64,000 nt of DNA from Vibrio echinoideorum (GCF_024347455.1 NZ_AP025483.1:1798001-1862000); one strand, 5' to 3'. Positions 7,753 through 17,836 are shown, counted from the stretch's first letter. A program made the numbers and translations. The notes: generated by a model from the sequence alone, not told the origin.

Positions 7753-8435
7753 GCCATTGCCCCTTTGTTACCCAAACCTTGAATAGAGAACTTGCCATCA
7801 ATCACTTTCACCAATCTTTGCGTAATTAAAGTGATGATTAAGTAGATAGCTGCTGCTGTCGCGTACCAAGTGAATGCTTCGTGCGTAGCTGCTGATGTTA
7901 ATTGTGCTTGTTTCAATAGATCGGTCACGCCGATCAAGGATACTAACGCGGTGTCTTTCAATAAGACTAACCATTGGTTGGTTAAACCTGGTAATGCGTG
8001 CCTTACTGCTTGTGGTAATACAATTCCAAAGAATGCGCGAGATTGAGGAATACCCAATGCACTCGCCGCTTCTCTCTGCCCTTTACTTACTGCTTTCAAT
8101 GCACCACGAATGGTTTGTGAAGCGTAAGAAGCGAAGATAAGTGACAACGCAACAACACCAGATAAGAACGGGCTAACTTCAATAAAGTCACCAGTGATCA
8201 TGAAGAGCACTTGTGTTGAACCAAAGTAGATAAACAAAACCACCAAGATTTCTGGTAGGCCACGTACGATAGTCACGAACGCGGTTGTCGGCCATTTGAT
8301 TGCAATACGGCGAGACATTTCACCGCCAGCAAACAGTACCGCTAAAACTAATCCAACCAATAGACTTACGAACGCAAGCTGAACTGTCATCCAGCTTGCT
8401 TCGACGAGCCCTAAAGAGTAACCCGTTAACTGCAT
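7749..8435 (-). CDS. artQ: arginine ABC transporter permease ArtQ
   Basis: 228 aa permease paralogous to ArtM. The EAA loop is REAASALGIPQSRAFFGIVLPQ (about 120-141), and hydrophobic segments cover most of the rest. The gene ends in a 4-nt overlap with artM and begins 1 nt after artI, so expression should be coupled. It is the partner half of the membrane channel. Confidence 0.9.
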   Translation of the reverse strand: MQLTGYSLGLVEASWMTVQLAFVSLLVGLVLAVLFAGGEMSRRIAIKWPTTAFVTIVRGLPEILVVLFIYFGSTQVLFMITGDFIEVSPFLSGVVALSLIFASYASQTIRGALKAVSKGQREAASALGIPQSRAFFGIVLPQAVRHALPGLTNQWLVLLKDTALVSLIGVTDLLKQAQLTSAATHEAFTWYATAAAIYLIITLITQRLVKVIDGKFSIQGLGNKGAMA

Positions 8436-8436
8436 A

Positions 8437-9168
8437 TTATTTACCGAAGTACTTGTTGAAGATCTTGTCGTATTCGCCGTTCGCTTTCACTGCTGCAAGT
8501 GCTGTGTTCAGCTGTGCAACTAGCTCTGGGTTGCTCTTGTTTACTGCAATACCAAAGCCGTTACCGAAGTATTCTTGGTTCGTTACTTGGTCGCCAACGT
8601 ACGTTAGGTTGTCTTCTTTCTTGAACCATTCCGCTACAACGGCTGTGTCACCGAATACAGAATCGATACGACCGTTTTTCATGTCGATGAATGCATCTTG
8701 GTAGCTTGAGTAAGGTACCGCTGTTACGCCCGTCATTTGCTCCAGTAGGAAGCTCTGGTGAGTAGAACCGTTTTGAACACCAACACGCTTACCTTCAAGT
8801 GCTGCTTGGCCTGCTACTTTACCTTCGAAAGAGATGAATGCTGCTGAGTTATCGTAATAAGCATCAGAGAAGTTCACTTGTTGAAGACGCGCTTCAGTGA
8901 TGTCCATTGCCGAGATAGCCGCATCGTAACGTTTGAATTTAAGAGCAGGAATTAAGCTATCGAATGCTTGGTTGTGGAAAGTACACGTTGCTTTCAATTC
9001 TTCACAAAGTGCGTTTGCTAGGTCTACGTCAAAACCTTGGATTTGATTGTTCTCGTCCATGTATTCGAATGGTGCGTAAGTTGCTTCCATTGCGAATTTG
9101 ATTTCTTCTTGTGCCGCTGCGTTGAAAGAAGCAAGGCCGATAAGTGAAGCTAGTAGAATCTTTTTCAT
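8437..9168 (-). CDS. artI: arginine-binding periplasmic protein ArtI
   Basis: 243 aa with a cleavable signal peptide (MKKILLASLIGLASFNAAAQ). The mature protein has the SBP_bac_3 fold: FAMEATYAPFEYMDENNQ, GFDVDLANALC, FDSLIPALKF, GVQNGSTHQ and DSVFGDTAVVAEW follow E. coli ArtI closely. It captures L-arginine in the periplasm and delivers it to ArtQM. A gap of about 120 nt separates it from artP, which could hold an extra promoter or processing site. Confidence 0.92.
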   Translation of the reverse strand: MKKILLASLIGLASFNAAAQEEIKFAMEATYAPFEYMDENNQIQGFDVDLANALCEELKATCTFHNQAFDSLIPALKFKRYDAAISAMDITEARLQQVNFSDAYYDNSAAFISFEGKVAGQAALEGKRVGVQNGSTHQSFLLEQMTGVTAVPYSSYQDAFIDMKNGRIDSVFGDTAVVAEWFKKEDNLTYVGDQVTNQEYFGNGFGIAVNKSNPELVAQLNTALAAVKANGEYDKIFNKYFGK

Positions 9169-9288
9169 TTTGTTACTCCGAATACTGTTTGATAGCGGCC
9201 TGTGGCCATTCTTATAATTTGATTGTTTTGATCGATGTTGTGTTTAGCTAAATCTAGTGAGTCAACTTTCTTTTAATACGTGACTTAC

Positions 9289-10017
9289 TTAATGAGTAAG
9301 ATACTCGGCAAACTCTGGCGTCTGCGGATTAACGAATGAATCGCTGGTGCCGTGTTCAACGATGTAACCTTTTTCGAGGTAAAGAACGTGGCTTGCAATC
9401 TTCTTGGCGAACTCCACTTCGTGTGTCACAACAACTTGAGTAATCCCCGTGCCACTTAGCTCTTTAATAATGCTAACGACTTGGTTGGTGATCTCAGGGT
9501 CGAGTGCTGCGGTTGGTTCATCAAATAGCAGTACATCTGGCTTCATCATCAATGCACGCGCAATCGCGACACGCTGTTGTTGGCCGCCAGAGAGTTGAAG
9601 TGGCCAAGCATCAGCTTTGTCTGCAAGTTGTAAAGTGGTCAATACCGTTTTCGCTTGTGCAATTGCTTCTTGCTTGTCTAAGCCTGCAACCTTGGTAGGA
9701 GCTTCAATTAAGTTCTCCATTACTGTCATGTGTGGCCATAAATTGTATTGCTGGAACACCATGCCGACTTTACGACGTAGTTTCAGACCCTGTTTTTCTT
9801 GGATCTGACCTGCAAAATCGAATTGCTCGTTCGCAATGTCCAATTCGCCGTTGTCCGCGATTTCCAATAGGTTCAAAACACGCAGTAGTGAACTCTTGCC
9901 TGCGCCGCTTGGGCCAAGCAATACCAAGGTTTCGCCACTCTCACAGTTAAAACTGATGTCGTGAAGAACTTGGGTATCACCGTATGATTTGTTGATGCTC
10001 TTTACTTGAATACTCAT
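9289..10017 (-). CDS. artP: arginine ABC transporter ATPase ArtP
   Basis: 242 aa ATPase of the polar amino-acid family. Walker A is GPSGAGKSS (about 34-42), the Q-loop FQQYNLWPH, signature [10 protein letters not shown], Walker [14 protein letters not shown] and the H-loop VVTHEVEF. The start at 10017 (MSIQV) matches E. coli ArtP; an in-frame ATG 15 nt further upstream is possible and neither has a clear Shine-Dalgarno. It is the first gene of the operon. Arginine repression through ArgR is expected by analogy, but no convincing ARG box could be fixed. Confidence 0.92.
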   Translation of the reverse strand: MSIQVKSINKSYGDTQVLHDISFNCESGETLVLLGPSGAGKSSLLRVLNLLEIADNGELDIANEQFDFAGQIQEKQGLKLRRKVGMVFQQYNLWPHMTVMENLIEAPTKVAGLDKQEAIAQAKTVLTTLQLADKADAWPLQLSGGQQQRVAIARALMMKPDVLLFDEPTAALDPEITNQVVSIIKELSGTGITQVVVTHEVEFAKKIASHVLYLEKGYIVEHGTSDSFVNPQTPEFAEYLTH

Positions 10018-10556
10018 GCCACAATACTGCATTAATTGTCATTTGTTGGTTATTCTATTCAAATTGACGTTTTATGCAAGATAAATGTATAAAAAACTAT
10101 TTTGTTGGATTTATGTAACAGATATTGCACAAAAAACAGTCGCTATGACTGGTCTTACATCTTTAAATCACAAGTCATTGATAAAACTAGCATCGAGATA
10201 AAAAGCAAACGTTTTACTGTCAATTATAAATCATCTATCGGTTGCCTTCTTATGAGTGCGCTCTCCTATTAACGCCAATTTAATTGCATAAAAATCAGGG
10301 TTAAATACCCATTTTTCTATCGAACTGACTAGATCGGAATGCTTAATTTTCCTTTAAGGTCGTTTCGAACTATGCACTTAGTGATGATGAAATATTGGAA
10401 ATTGAGTTTCCTAGGGAGCATGAAGTGGTAATAAATGCTTTAATGGGTTCTATTCTCAACAACAATTACTTCCCAGCGAACAACGCGCCGTACAGGCAAA
10501 AAGCCATAAGTAATAAGCCATCTATTTTTAAAGCGACAACACATTAAGGCAGTCAT
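10018..10556. promoter_or_regulatory. 539-bp divergent regulatory region, artP / ABC exporter
   Basis: No gene-sized frame is supported. The region is AT-rich and must hold the promoters of leftward artPIQM and the rightward ABC exporter. Weak ARG-box-like AT stretches occur near 10078-10100 and 10270-10290 but do not match the consensus well. A GGGTTAAATACCC inverted repeat sits near 10298-10311. Confidence 0.5.
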
Positions 10557-12380
10557 ATGCAAAACGATGTCTCTTCTACGCTCGACTCGAACCAGCGACA
10601 GACTCAGCGAGCGACTCAACAAGCGCCAGAGAAAAAAAGCCTCAGCATTTTATTTGAGCTAAGCAAATTCATTCAGCCTTATAAAGGTCGAGTGCTCGTC
10701 GCACTACTCGCCTTGATCTTTACGGCAAGCTTAACGCTTTCAGTTGGCCACGGGATTCGTCTGCTTATTGATCAGGGTTTTAGTCAACGTTCATTAGAAG
10801 ATTTAGGCAATGCGATTCAATTCATCATGGTCGTTGTAGTGTTGATATCAATTGGTACCTTCTTCCGCTTCTATTTGGTCTCTTCTGTTGGGGAGCGTGT
10901 GAGTGCGGATATTCGCCTATCGGTTTTCAACCACGTTGTAACACTGCACCCGAGCTACTTCGAAACCAATGGCAGTGGCGATATCATGTCGCGTATCACT
11001 ACCGACACGACATTGCTTCAAAGCATCATTGGTTCGTCGTTCTCAATGGCAATGCGCAGCGCATTAATGTGTATTGGCGCGATCATCATGCTGTTTGCGA
11101 CCAATATTAAGCTAACGCTTATTGTATTAGCCTCAGTGCCGTTCATCTTAGTGCCTATTTTGTTTTATGGCCGACGAGTTAGAGCCCTCTCTCGACAAAG
11201 CCAAGACTCGATGTCTGATGTTGGTTCTTATGCGGGCGAAGCGATTGAGCACATCAAGACAGTGCAAAGTTACAGCCGAGAAGCGCAAGAGAAAGCGTCA
11301 TTCGCTGTTGAAGTGGAAAAGGCTTATGAGATTGGTCGCCAGCGCGTAAAACAACGTGCGATTCTTATCTCTGGTGTGATTGTTATTGTGTTCAGTGCAA
11401 TTGCAGGCATGCTTTGGGTTGGCGGCAGTGATGTGATTAACGGCACAATGTCTGCCGGTGATCTCGCCGCTTTTGTATTTTACGCGATTATGGTTGCTTC
11501 ATCTTTAGGCACTATTTCTGAAGTGATGGGCGAACTGCAACGCGCGGCAGGTGCGACCGAGCGATTAATCGAGATTCTGCAAGTTGAAAGCCATATTGTT
11601 GCGCCAGTTGAGAATCCAACATCGCTTGATAAGCTAACGCCAGAAGTCGCTTTCAACGATGTGACCTTCTGTTACCCATCAAGACCCGATCAACCAGCGA
11701 CAAAGAATCTCACACTGACCGCGAAAGAAGGCAAAGTGTTGGCATTGGTTGGCCCGTCTGGCGCAGGTAAAACCACCCTATTCGAACTGTTGCAACGTTT
11801 CTACGACCCGCAAGTGGGAAAAGTGACGTTAGGCGGTGTTGAACTGAACCAGTTTGACCCGAACGAGTTAAGAAAGCAGATGGCATTGGTGCCGCAACAA
11901 CCTGCTCTGTTCAGTAACGATGTGTTCCATAACATTCGATACGGAAATCCCGATGCTACTGATGGACAAGTTATTGAGGCAGCTAAAAAAGCGCACGCAC
12001 ATGAGTTCATCCAAAACCTACCTGAAGGCTATCACAGCTTTCTTGGTGAGCGTGGTGTAAGGCTTTCCGGCGGGCAGAGACAACGTATTGCGATTGCACG
12101 TGCCATCTTGAAAGATCCAAATATTCTATTGTTGGATGAAGCGACTAGTGCACTAGATAGCGAAAGTGAGCATCATGTTCAGCAAGCATTAGAAGAATTA
12201 ATGCGTGGCAGAACGACGATCATTATCGCCCACCGTTTATCAACAATTAAACACGCCGACCAAATTGCGGTACTCGATCAAGGACAGCTTGTAGACATTG
12301 GCAACCACCAGTCACTCCTCGATAGCTGCGAATTGTACCAGCGCTTGGTTGAGCTGCAATTCAAACACCTCAGTCGCTGA
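10557..12380 (+). CDS. ABC exporter, MsbA/ABCB-type half-transporter
   Basis: 607 aa. An N-terminal hydrophilic tail of about 30 residues precedes a six-helix type I exporter domain (about 45-330) and a nucleotide-binding domain: Walker A GPSGAGKTT (from residue 399), VPQQPALF Q-loop, signature LSGGQRQRIAIARA (from 503), Walker B ILLLDEATSALD (from 523) and IIAHRLSTI. It should work as a homodimer exporting lipids or hydrophobic drugs; the substrate is not readable. It is a single-gene unit, followed by two hairpins at 12431-12494. Confidence 0.9.
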   Translation: MQNDVSSTLDSNQRQTQRATQQAPEKKSLSILFELSKFIQPYKGRVLVALLALIFTASLTLSVGHGIRLLIDQGFSQRSLEDLGNAIQFIMVVVVLISIGTFFRFYLVSSVGERVSADIRLSVFNHVVTLHPSYFETNGSGDIMSRITTDTTLLQSIIGSSFSMAMRSALMCIGAIIMLFATNIKLTLIVLASVPFILVPILFYGRRVRALSRQSQDSMSDVGSYAGEAIEHIKTVQSYSREAQEKASFAVEVEKAYEIGRQRVKQRAILISGVIVIVFSAIAGMLWVGGSDVINGTMSAGDLAAFVFYAIMVASSLGTISEVMGELQRAAGATERLIEILQVESHIVAPVENPTSLDKLTPEVAFNDVTFCYPSRPDQPATKNLTLTAKEGKVLALVGPSGAGKTTLFELLQRFYDPQVGKVTLGGVELNQFDPNELRKQMALVPQQPALFSNDVFHNIRYGNPDATDGQVIEAAKKAHAHEFIQNLPEGYHSFLGERGVRLSGGQRQRIAIARAILKDPNILLLDEATSALDSESEHHVQQALEELMRGRTTIIIAHRLSTIKHADQIAVLDQGQLVDIGNHQSLLDSCELYQRLVELQFKHLSR

Positions 12381-12430
12381 GTTATAGAACAAAAGCGGTT
12401 AAGTCATTAAGTAAATGAGAAACGGGTTAT

Positions 12431-12494
12431 TCAGGGACTGAGCACTAAGTCCCTGACATTGTGTGATTTCAAGCTTCAAAAACTTGAATCACAC
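12431..12494. repeat. two adjacent hairpins after the ABC exporter gene
   Basis: The first has a 9-bp perfect stem (TCAGGGACT/AGTCCCTGA, 12431-12456). The second (12461-12494) pairs GTGTGATT-CAAG with CTTGAATCACAC with one bulged T. Neither has a U-tract directly after it, so classic Rho-independent termination is uncertain. They may act as 3' stabilisers or a weak terminator. Confidence 0.6.
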
Positions 12495-12564
12495 GTGTTG
12501 CGGTTTTGTTAATTTAGCGGTAGGGTTTTTATTCCAATAACAACTTATCCCGATGAAGGATAAG

Positions 12565-12618
12565 CAGATAACGTTAATTACCCAGATAACATTAATTACA
12601 CAGATAAAAATAAGAGAG
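12565..12618 (+). repeat. three 18-bp direct repeats before the thioesterase gene
   Basis: CAGATAA begins at 12565, 12583 and 12601, an exact 18-bp period. The first two units (CAGATAACGTTAATTACC and CAGATAACATTAATTACA) differ at two bases and the third diverges after CAGATAA. They end six bases before the start codon and so overlap the leader. A 7-bp hairpin (CTTATCC/GGATAAG, 12544-12564) abuts them. Confidence 0.75.
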
Positions 12619-12623
12619 TTCGC

Positions 12624-13088
12624 ATGGAAGCACTATTATCTGACTACCCTGTAGTAACAGAAATCCCTGTCGCTTGGGGAGAAATGGACGCGCTTAATCA
12701 CGTAAACAACACCGTCTATTTTCGTTATTTTGAGACCGCTCGCTTAGATTTCTTTAAACACGTCGAGTTAATGGAAGAAATGGCTATCACCAAAGTCGGC
12801 CCTGTACTTGGTGACACTTACTGTAAGTATTTCCGCCCAGTCACGTATCCAGATACGCTGATGATTGGCTCTCGAGTCACAGACATTCAAGACGATCGAT
12901 TCACAATGGAATACGCGATTGTCAGCAAGGTCCAGAAAAAACTGACGACCATTGGTACTGCGACTATTGTGATGTTTGATTTTGCTTCGAATCAAAAAGC
13001 GCTGCTCTCGCTACGTTTAACGAGTGAGATTGAAAAGATGAATACCTTGAAAAGTCCATGCTTCAAACAAGAAGCCGTGACGGAATAA
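12624..13088 (+). CDS. acyl-CoA thioesterase, 4HBT/YbgC-like
   Basis: 154 aa hot-dog fold protein. The 4-hydroxybenzoyl-CoA thioesterase signature VAWGEMDALNHVNNTVYFRY (about 13-32) contains the catalytic Asp (MDALNH), and YFETARLDFF completes the first helix. It hydrolyses acyl-CoA thioesters; chain-length preference is unknown. A GAGAG sequence lies just upstream of the start. Transcription ends at the strong hairpin at 13146-13179. Confidence 0.88.
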   Translation: MEALLSDYPVVTEIPVAWGEMDALNHVNNTVYFRYFETARLDFFKHVELMEEMAITKVGPVLGDTYCKYFRPVTYPDTLMIGSRVTDIQDDRFTMEYAIVSKVQKKLTTIGTATIVMFDFASNQKALLSLRLTSEIEKMNTLKSPCFKQEAVTE

Positions 13089-13145
13089 ACGCTATACGTC
13101 AACTAAACACCGATCTCGTTTATGCTTCTTAAGAGACCTAAACAT

Positions 13146-13179
13146 AAAGAGGCCACTCAATTGAGTGGCCTCTTTTTTT
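13146..13179. terminator. bidirectional Rho-independent terminator
   Basis: A perfect palindrome AAAGAGGCCACTCAA/TTGAGTGGCCTCTTT with a run of seven T on the plus strand. A-rich sequence on the left also suits the converging minus-strand U32 gene. It separates the thioesterase gene from the U32 gene. Confidence 0.93.
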
Positions 13180-13279
13180 CTATTTATTGGTTCGTATTAC
13201 TTTAAACCTTGAGGTCTATAAACCTAGAAGCTTGCAGACTTTGCAGACTACAAATCTTGAACCCTATAGACCTCGAACC

Positions 13280-15535
13280 CTATAAACCTTGTACGTATTG
13301 AGCGTTAGTACGAACTTCAACCATTTGCTCTAGGTTCTGTTGTGAACCATCAACACCGTTAATCAAACCTTGGAAATGCTTGATTAGCTCAGCCTTGTCT
13401 TGTACTTCTTTCGAACCAGCACCGATGTTAGTTAAGTCGATGAAGAATTCGTCGAACAGACCAGAGAAATCCGTTACAGCGTCATGGTTTAAGAACTGCT
13501 CGTGGTTGTAAATGCTTGGGTAGCCACCCTTTTGTTTATCTACCGCAAAAGAGATGCCTTTCACGTTAGTAATCGTGGTCGCTTTCTCACACTTCAACAT
13601 ACAACCCGCTTCAATGCTTGGCTTGTTACAACCAACCGTTCTTTGGAAGAAACACTGACGGCTAGTCATCATCAAGATTGGGTGGTAAATGCTATAGAAC
13701 AGTTTGAAGTTCTCAGGGCGGCGAATATGACGAATCTGACCTTTGTTGATCTCGTTCGAAATAAAGGCACCAGCACAGTTCAACTCTTCTTGCAGAGTCA
13801 CCAATGCATGAGAGTTAGTCGTATTCATAAACGGGCCGGCAACCCATTCAATACCCATCTCGTAAGCCTTGTAAGCAATGCCCGTGTTGTTGGTCACGAT
13901 GCGAGCTGGCTTGATCTCTTCAAGGATACGAACCGCTTCGTCGTAATCTTTGCCGATCAATACCGCTGGGAACCAAGGAATTAGACGTGGGTTTGCAGCT
14001 AAGATATCGATGTATTTGTTACAACGCTTCTTGAAGCTTTCTGGCAATTTGAAGTACACATCAGCGTCAGTCACATCACACAGGTGTAAGTCTTCCACAT
14101 CAGCGATAAGCATCGACATGGTTGGCTTTTCGTTGACCTTAGGGTGTTGTGGTAACGCAAGCACTTCAACGTGCTTAATGACTTTCACAGAGCCGTTTAA
14201 GATGAAGTCGATTTCGTCTTTTAAGACCGATACTTCTTTCAAAGGAAGAATCAGACCTTCATCTAGGTTGTCGTAGTTGCAGTTTTCAAGCGTATGAACA
14301 GCGCTCTTCACTGATTTGAAACGCTTCTCAAGTAACGATTGAGTAATTGCAGTCTCTTTAGCTGTTGCCAATAACGATTGAGATTGAACCGTAAAGTTCT
14401 CTTTATCTGTTGTTACCGTCACAGTAAAGGCTTGGCCTAATTTTGCATTGAACGACAGTGATACCCCTGTTTTACGGATATCAAGAAACTCAATCTTGTC
14501 ACGCATTTCACTACCAAGCGCATTCTTAGATTCATAAAGATCGCTGGTCACTTCTTGAATTTGCACAACCGAGATTTCATTGTTCTCTTTCGTCGCTTTA
14601 TCAACGGCATAATTCATGCTGTTGTCACGCGGGTTATCGATGAACATGTCTTTCGTTAAGTTGCCTTTAAGGAAAGAGTTGGTGAAATCGCGGTTGAATA
14701 CTTTGTGCAGGTTCGAGTCGTCTTCGATCAACAAACCACTTTCTACAAAGCTATCAATTTGTTTGCGCCACGTATCAACTACTGTGTATACGTAGTGTGC
14801 GCCTTTGATGCGGCCTTCAACTTTCAATGAGTCGACTTTCGCGTCAACTAATTCAGGTAGGTCGTAGTACGCTGAGTTATCTTTTAAGTTAAGTGGAAAC
14901 TTGTTACCTGCGTCGGTGATTTCGTATTCGTCACGACACGCTTGGCTGCAACGGCCACGGTTGCCTGAATTACCCACACTTACTGAACTTGAATAACATT
15001 GGCCTGAGAATGCGATACACAAAGCACCGTGTACAAACACTTCGGTCAATACGTCGTGGTCATGTGCAACTTCAGTTAGCATCTTGATTTCTGGCAGATT
15101 CAATTCACGAGACAAGTTAACGCGCGTTGCGCCAATTTTAGACAAGAACTTAATCTGGCCTTCATTGTGTGTGGTTAATTGAGTCGATGCGTGAACATCA
15201 AGCGATGGGAAATGCTTTTTAACCAAATCGAACAAACCAAGGTCTTGAACGATGATACCGTCTAGTTTTGTGTTCACCAGTTGGTTCAGTAATTTGGTTA
15301 TGCTCTTAATCTCATGCTCCAGTAGCACAACGTTAAGAGTCAGGAACACTTCACAGCCATATTCATGAGCAAGGCGAATCACACCATTCAATTCATCTAA
15401 CGACAGGTTAGAGGCTCTGTTACGAGCGTTGAAGGTGTCCAAACCACAATAAACCGCATTAGCTCCTGCTACGATGGCTGCTTTAATCGCCTCTACATCG
15501 CCACCTGGGGCTAATAACTCAATCTTTCTGCTCAT
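13280..15535 (-). CDS. peptidase U32 family protein, RlhA-like
   Basis: 751 aa. The N-terminus (ELLAPGGDVEAIKAAIVAGA, GANAVYCGL) and the block FVHGALCIAFSGQCYSSS...GNRGRCSQACR (about 170-200) are the U32 signature, with cysteines that may bind an Fe-S cluster. The architecture resembles E. coli RlhA (YdcP), a U32 protein needed for 5-hydroxycytidine at 23S rRNA C2501, but it is about 90 residues longer and has a C-terminal Cys set (QCFFQRTVGC, GCMLKC). True protease activity is unlikely for this family. The start is MSRKIELLAPGG. Confidence 0.8.
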   Translation of the reverse strand: MSRKIELLAPGGDVEAIKAAIVAGANAVYCGLDTFNARNRASNLSLDELNGVIRLAHEYGCEVFLTLNVVLLEHEIKSITKLLNQLVNTKLDGIIVQDLGLFDLVKKHFPSLDVHASTQLTTHNEGQIKFLSKIGATRVNLSRELNLPEIKMLTEVAHDHDVLTEVFVHGALCIAFSGQCYSSSVSVGNSGNRGRCSQACRDEYEITDAGNKFPLNLKDNSAYYDLPELVDAKVDSLKVEGRIKGAHYVYTVVDTWRKQIDSFVESGLLIEDDSNLHKVFNRDFTNSFLKGNLTKDMFIDNPRDNSMNYAVDKATKENNEISVVQIQEVTSDLYESKNALGSEMRDKIEFLDIRKTGVSLSFNAKLGQAFTVTVTTDKENFTVQSQSLLATAKETAITQSLLEKRFKSVKSAVHTLENCNYDNLDEGLILPLKEVSVLKDEIDFILNGSVKVIKHVEVLALPQHPKVNEKPTMSMLIADVEDLHLCDVTDADVYFKLPESFKKRCNKYIDILAANPRLIPWFPAVLIGKDYDEAVRILEEIKPARIVTNNTGIAYKAYEMGIEWVAGPFMNTTNSHALVTLQEELNCAGAFISNEINKGQIRHIRRPENFKLFYSIYHPILMMTSRQCFFQRTVGCNKPSIEAGCMLKCEKATTITNVKGISFAVDKQKGGYPSIYNHEQFLNHDAVTDFSGLFDEFFIDLTNIGAGSKEVQDKAELIKHFQGLINGVDGSQQNLEQMVEVRTNAQYVQGL

Positions 15536-15627
15536 TTTTGAAGTCGCTCACTTACTTATAATTTTTAAGCCGCGTATTCTACCTACATCACGATCTCTTT
15601 ACCACCTAACAACACTTTTCAAACTAA

Positions 15628-16299
15628 ATGATCTCAATTATGCCGAACGAATCCGACCTACCGATCCTTTATTCTTTACGTCGTTGCCCTTATGCGATGC
15701 GCGGCCGAATGGGCATCGCCCTGTCACAACAACAAGTTTTACTTAGAGAAATTGTCACTAAAGACAAGCCTAGCGAATTATTAGCCAGTTCGCCAAAAGG
15801 CACAGTTCCTGTATTAATATTGCCAGATGGACAAATCGTCGAGCAGAGCCTAGATGTCATGAATTGGGCACTTCAACAGAACGATCCTCAAGATCTTTTG
15901 CGTTCGAGCAATTCCGCCTTAAGCGAATCAGTCCACCAGCTTATTAAAATGAACGATGAAGAATTCATCGGTTATTTAGAAAAATACCGTGCTTCCTTGC
16001 GTTACCGAAATGACGATGTTGAGCAACGTAGACGGCTTTGCGAGGGCTTTATATCCGTACTTGAAAACAAGCTCGCCAATCACGATTACTTGTTCGGAAA
16101 TACACCGAGTCTGGCCGACTTCGCCGTGATGCCATTCGTTAGCCAATTTGTGCGCGTTGAAAAGAAGTGGTTTGTGCAATCTGACTATCAAAATGTGGGC
16201 CGTTGGTTAAGAGCACACCTTGAAAGTAAACTGTATGGGCAAGTGATGAAGCAATACCCTTTATGGAATGAAACTAAACAAGATTGTCTTTTTGGATAA
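15628..16299 (+). CDS. glutathione S-transferase-like protein
   Basis: 223 aa. The thioredoxin-like N-domain carries LYSLRRCPYAMRGRMGIA (CPYAMR, about 11-28) and the glutathione-binding turn KGTVPVLILPDGQIVEQSLDVM. An all-helical C-domain ends with SLADFAVMPFVSQFVRVEKKWF. It probably conjugates or reduces glutathione-linked substrates. The start may instead be Met5 (15640), as no clear Shine-Dalgarno supports either. It diverges from the U32 gene with a short intergenic region of about 90 nt. Confidence 0.82.
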   Translation: MISIMPNESDLPILYSLRRCPYAMRGRMGIALSQQQVLLREIVTKDKPSELLASSPKGTVPVLILPDGQIVEQSLDVMNWALQQNDPQDLLRSSNSALSESVHQLIKMNDEEFIGYLEKYRASLRYRNDDVEQRRRLCEGFISVLENKLANHDYLFGNTPSLADFAVMPFVSQFVRVEKKWFVQSDYQNVGRWLRAHLESKLYGQVMKQYPLWNETKQDCLFG

Positions 16300-16432
16300 C
16301 ACTAAATAACTCAAAACCGGCACCAATACGCTTAGATTGTACTGAATATCGTGACACTGTGTTCCCGGTGACACCATTGATGGCAGTCTAAATATCAACG
16401 AAAATAGCCTTTCACTTAACCACAACGTTAGT

Positions 16433-17836
16433 TTGAAATGGGCTATGCCGAAAACCAAAGTAAATCAATCCGATAAACCAAATCATTGCCATATACGAAA
16501 TCATTGGCTTACAGAATGCGCGAAAATATCACTATTAGTGGCGTTCTCAATCAACCTCTCTGCCTGTAGCGCCAAGAACAAAGCGACGAACACGAGTCAG
16601 TCAAGTGAACAGCTGGCTCAGCCTTACACCGCTAAAAACTTCTATAAACAAGACAACAAAGTTACCTTGATCCTCTCTTTTTCAGGGGGCGGAACGCGTG
16701 CAGCTGCGCTTTCCTACGGAGTGTTACAAGCGTTACGCGACACCAATATCGACATTGACGGCGAAACCATCAACTTATTGGAAGAAGTCGACATTATTAG
16801 CTCGGTATCGGGCGGCAGTTTTACCGCAGCTTATTACGGCTTATACGGCGAGAAGATATTCGAAGACTACGAAGAAACCTTTCTCTATCACGAAGTATCT
16901 AAAGATCTACTTTCTATTCTCCTATCTCCGACTTATTGGTTCTCTTACGCCACAAGAACAGATAAAGCGACCGATTATTATGAAGCCAACATTTTTGGTG
17001 ATAGTACGTTTGCTGACATTCGACGAGATGGTTCTCCATACATTGTGATTAACGCTACCGACATTTCAACCGGATCTCGCTTTTCGTTCACGCAAGAATA
17101 TTTTGACCTAATTTGCTCCGACTTAAACAGCTATTCAGTTTCAAGTTCAGTGACGGCCTCTTCTGCCGTTCCTTTTGTATTCACACCCGTCGTGCTTGAG
17201 AACAAAAACGACTGTGACAAAACAGAACACTTACAGCCCTCTTTTGAAGCGACCAGCTATCGCAACCGAAATCTGATCAAATCGTTAGAGTCATACAGCC
17301 ATAAAGACGACATTAATTATCTTCATCTCGTTGATGGTGGAATTACTGACAACCTCGGCTTGCTGTCGGTTTATGAGATGTCTGAATATTTGCGCTATAA
17401 CGACAAAGAAAAACTGAAGAACTTACATAAAAATCAACAGGTACGCCCTATCGTCATCATTTCTGTTGATGCCGCTACAATGCCAGAGTCCGGCATCGGA
17501 AACACGATTGAAATGCCAACAATGAAACAAACGGTAGACGTGATCACCGATATCCAGCTGCATCGCTACAACGATACGACCAAAGATTTGATCGTCGACG
17601 AGTTAGAGTCTTGGTCCGAATTCGCTTCTTATCAAGACCGTAAGGTTGTCCCTTACTTTATTGAAGTCAGTTTGAACAAGACAGACAACAGCGCCAAGCG
17701 ATATTTACTTAATCAAATCCCAACAGATTTTATGATAGACAAAGAAAACGTAGACCTATTGATTGAAGAAGGTAATAAACAGCTTCTCTCCGATGCCGAA
17801 TTTCAAACCTTCTTATCTTTTGGCAGTAACAAATAA
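16433..17836 (+). CDS. patatin-like phospholipase, lipoprotein
   Basis: 467 aa. A lipobox LSAC (about 44-47) follows a hydrophobic stretch after a rather long N-terminus; Met5 (16445) is an alternative start. The patatin domain has the oxyanion loop SFSGGGTRAAALSYG, the nucleophile elbow SSVSGGSF (GxSxG type) and the catalytic Asp in DGGITDNLGL. It should hydrolyse acyl esters of membrane lipids at the cell envelope. No chaperone or secretion partner gene is adjacent. Confidence 0.85.
   Translation: MKWAMPKTKVNQSDKPNHCHIRNHWLTECAKISLLVAFSINLSACSAKNKATNTSQSSEQLAQPYTAKNFYKQDNKVTLILSFSGGGTRAAALSYGVLQALRDTNIDIDGETINLLEEVDIISSVSGGSFTAAYYGLYGEKIFEDYEETFLYHEVSKDLLSILLSPTYWFSYATRTDKATDYYEANIFGDSTFADIRRDGSPYIVINATDISTGSRFSFTQEYFDLICSDLNSYSVSSSVTASSAVPFVFTPVVLENKNDCDKTEHLQPSFEATSYRNRNLIKSLESYSHKDDINYLHLVDGGITDNLGLLSVYEMSEYLRYNDKEKLKNLHKNQQVRPIVIISVDAATMPESGIGNTIEMPTMKQTVDVITDIQLHRYNDTTKDLIVDELESWSEFASYQDRKVVPYFIEVSLNKTDNSAKRYLLNQIPTDFMIDKENVDLLIEEGNKQLLSDAEFQTFLSFGSNK

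Noticed and set aside
12565..12618. CRISPR-like repeat
   Set aside because: The 18-bp units are contiguous with no spacers and no cas genes nearby.
13502..14276. Two plus-strand frames inside the U32 gene
   Set aside because: They are antisense shadows; the minus-strand frame has clear U32 motifs throughout.
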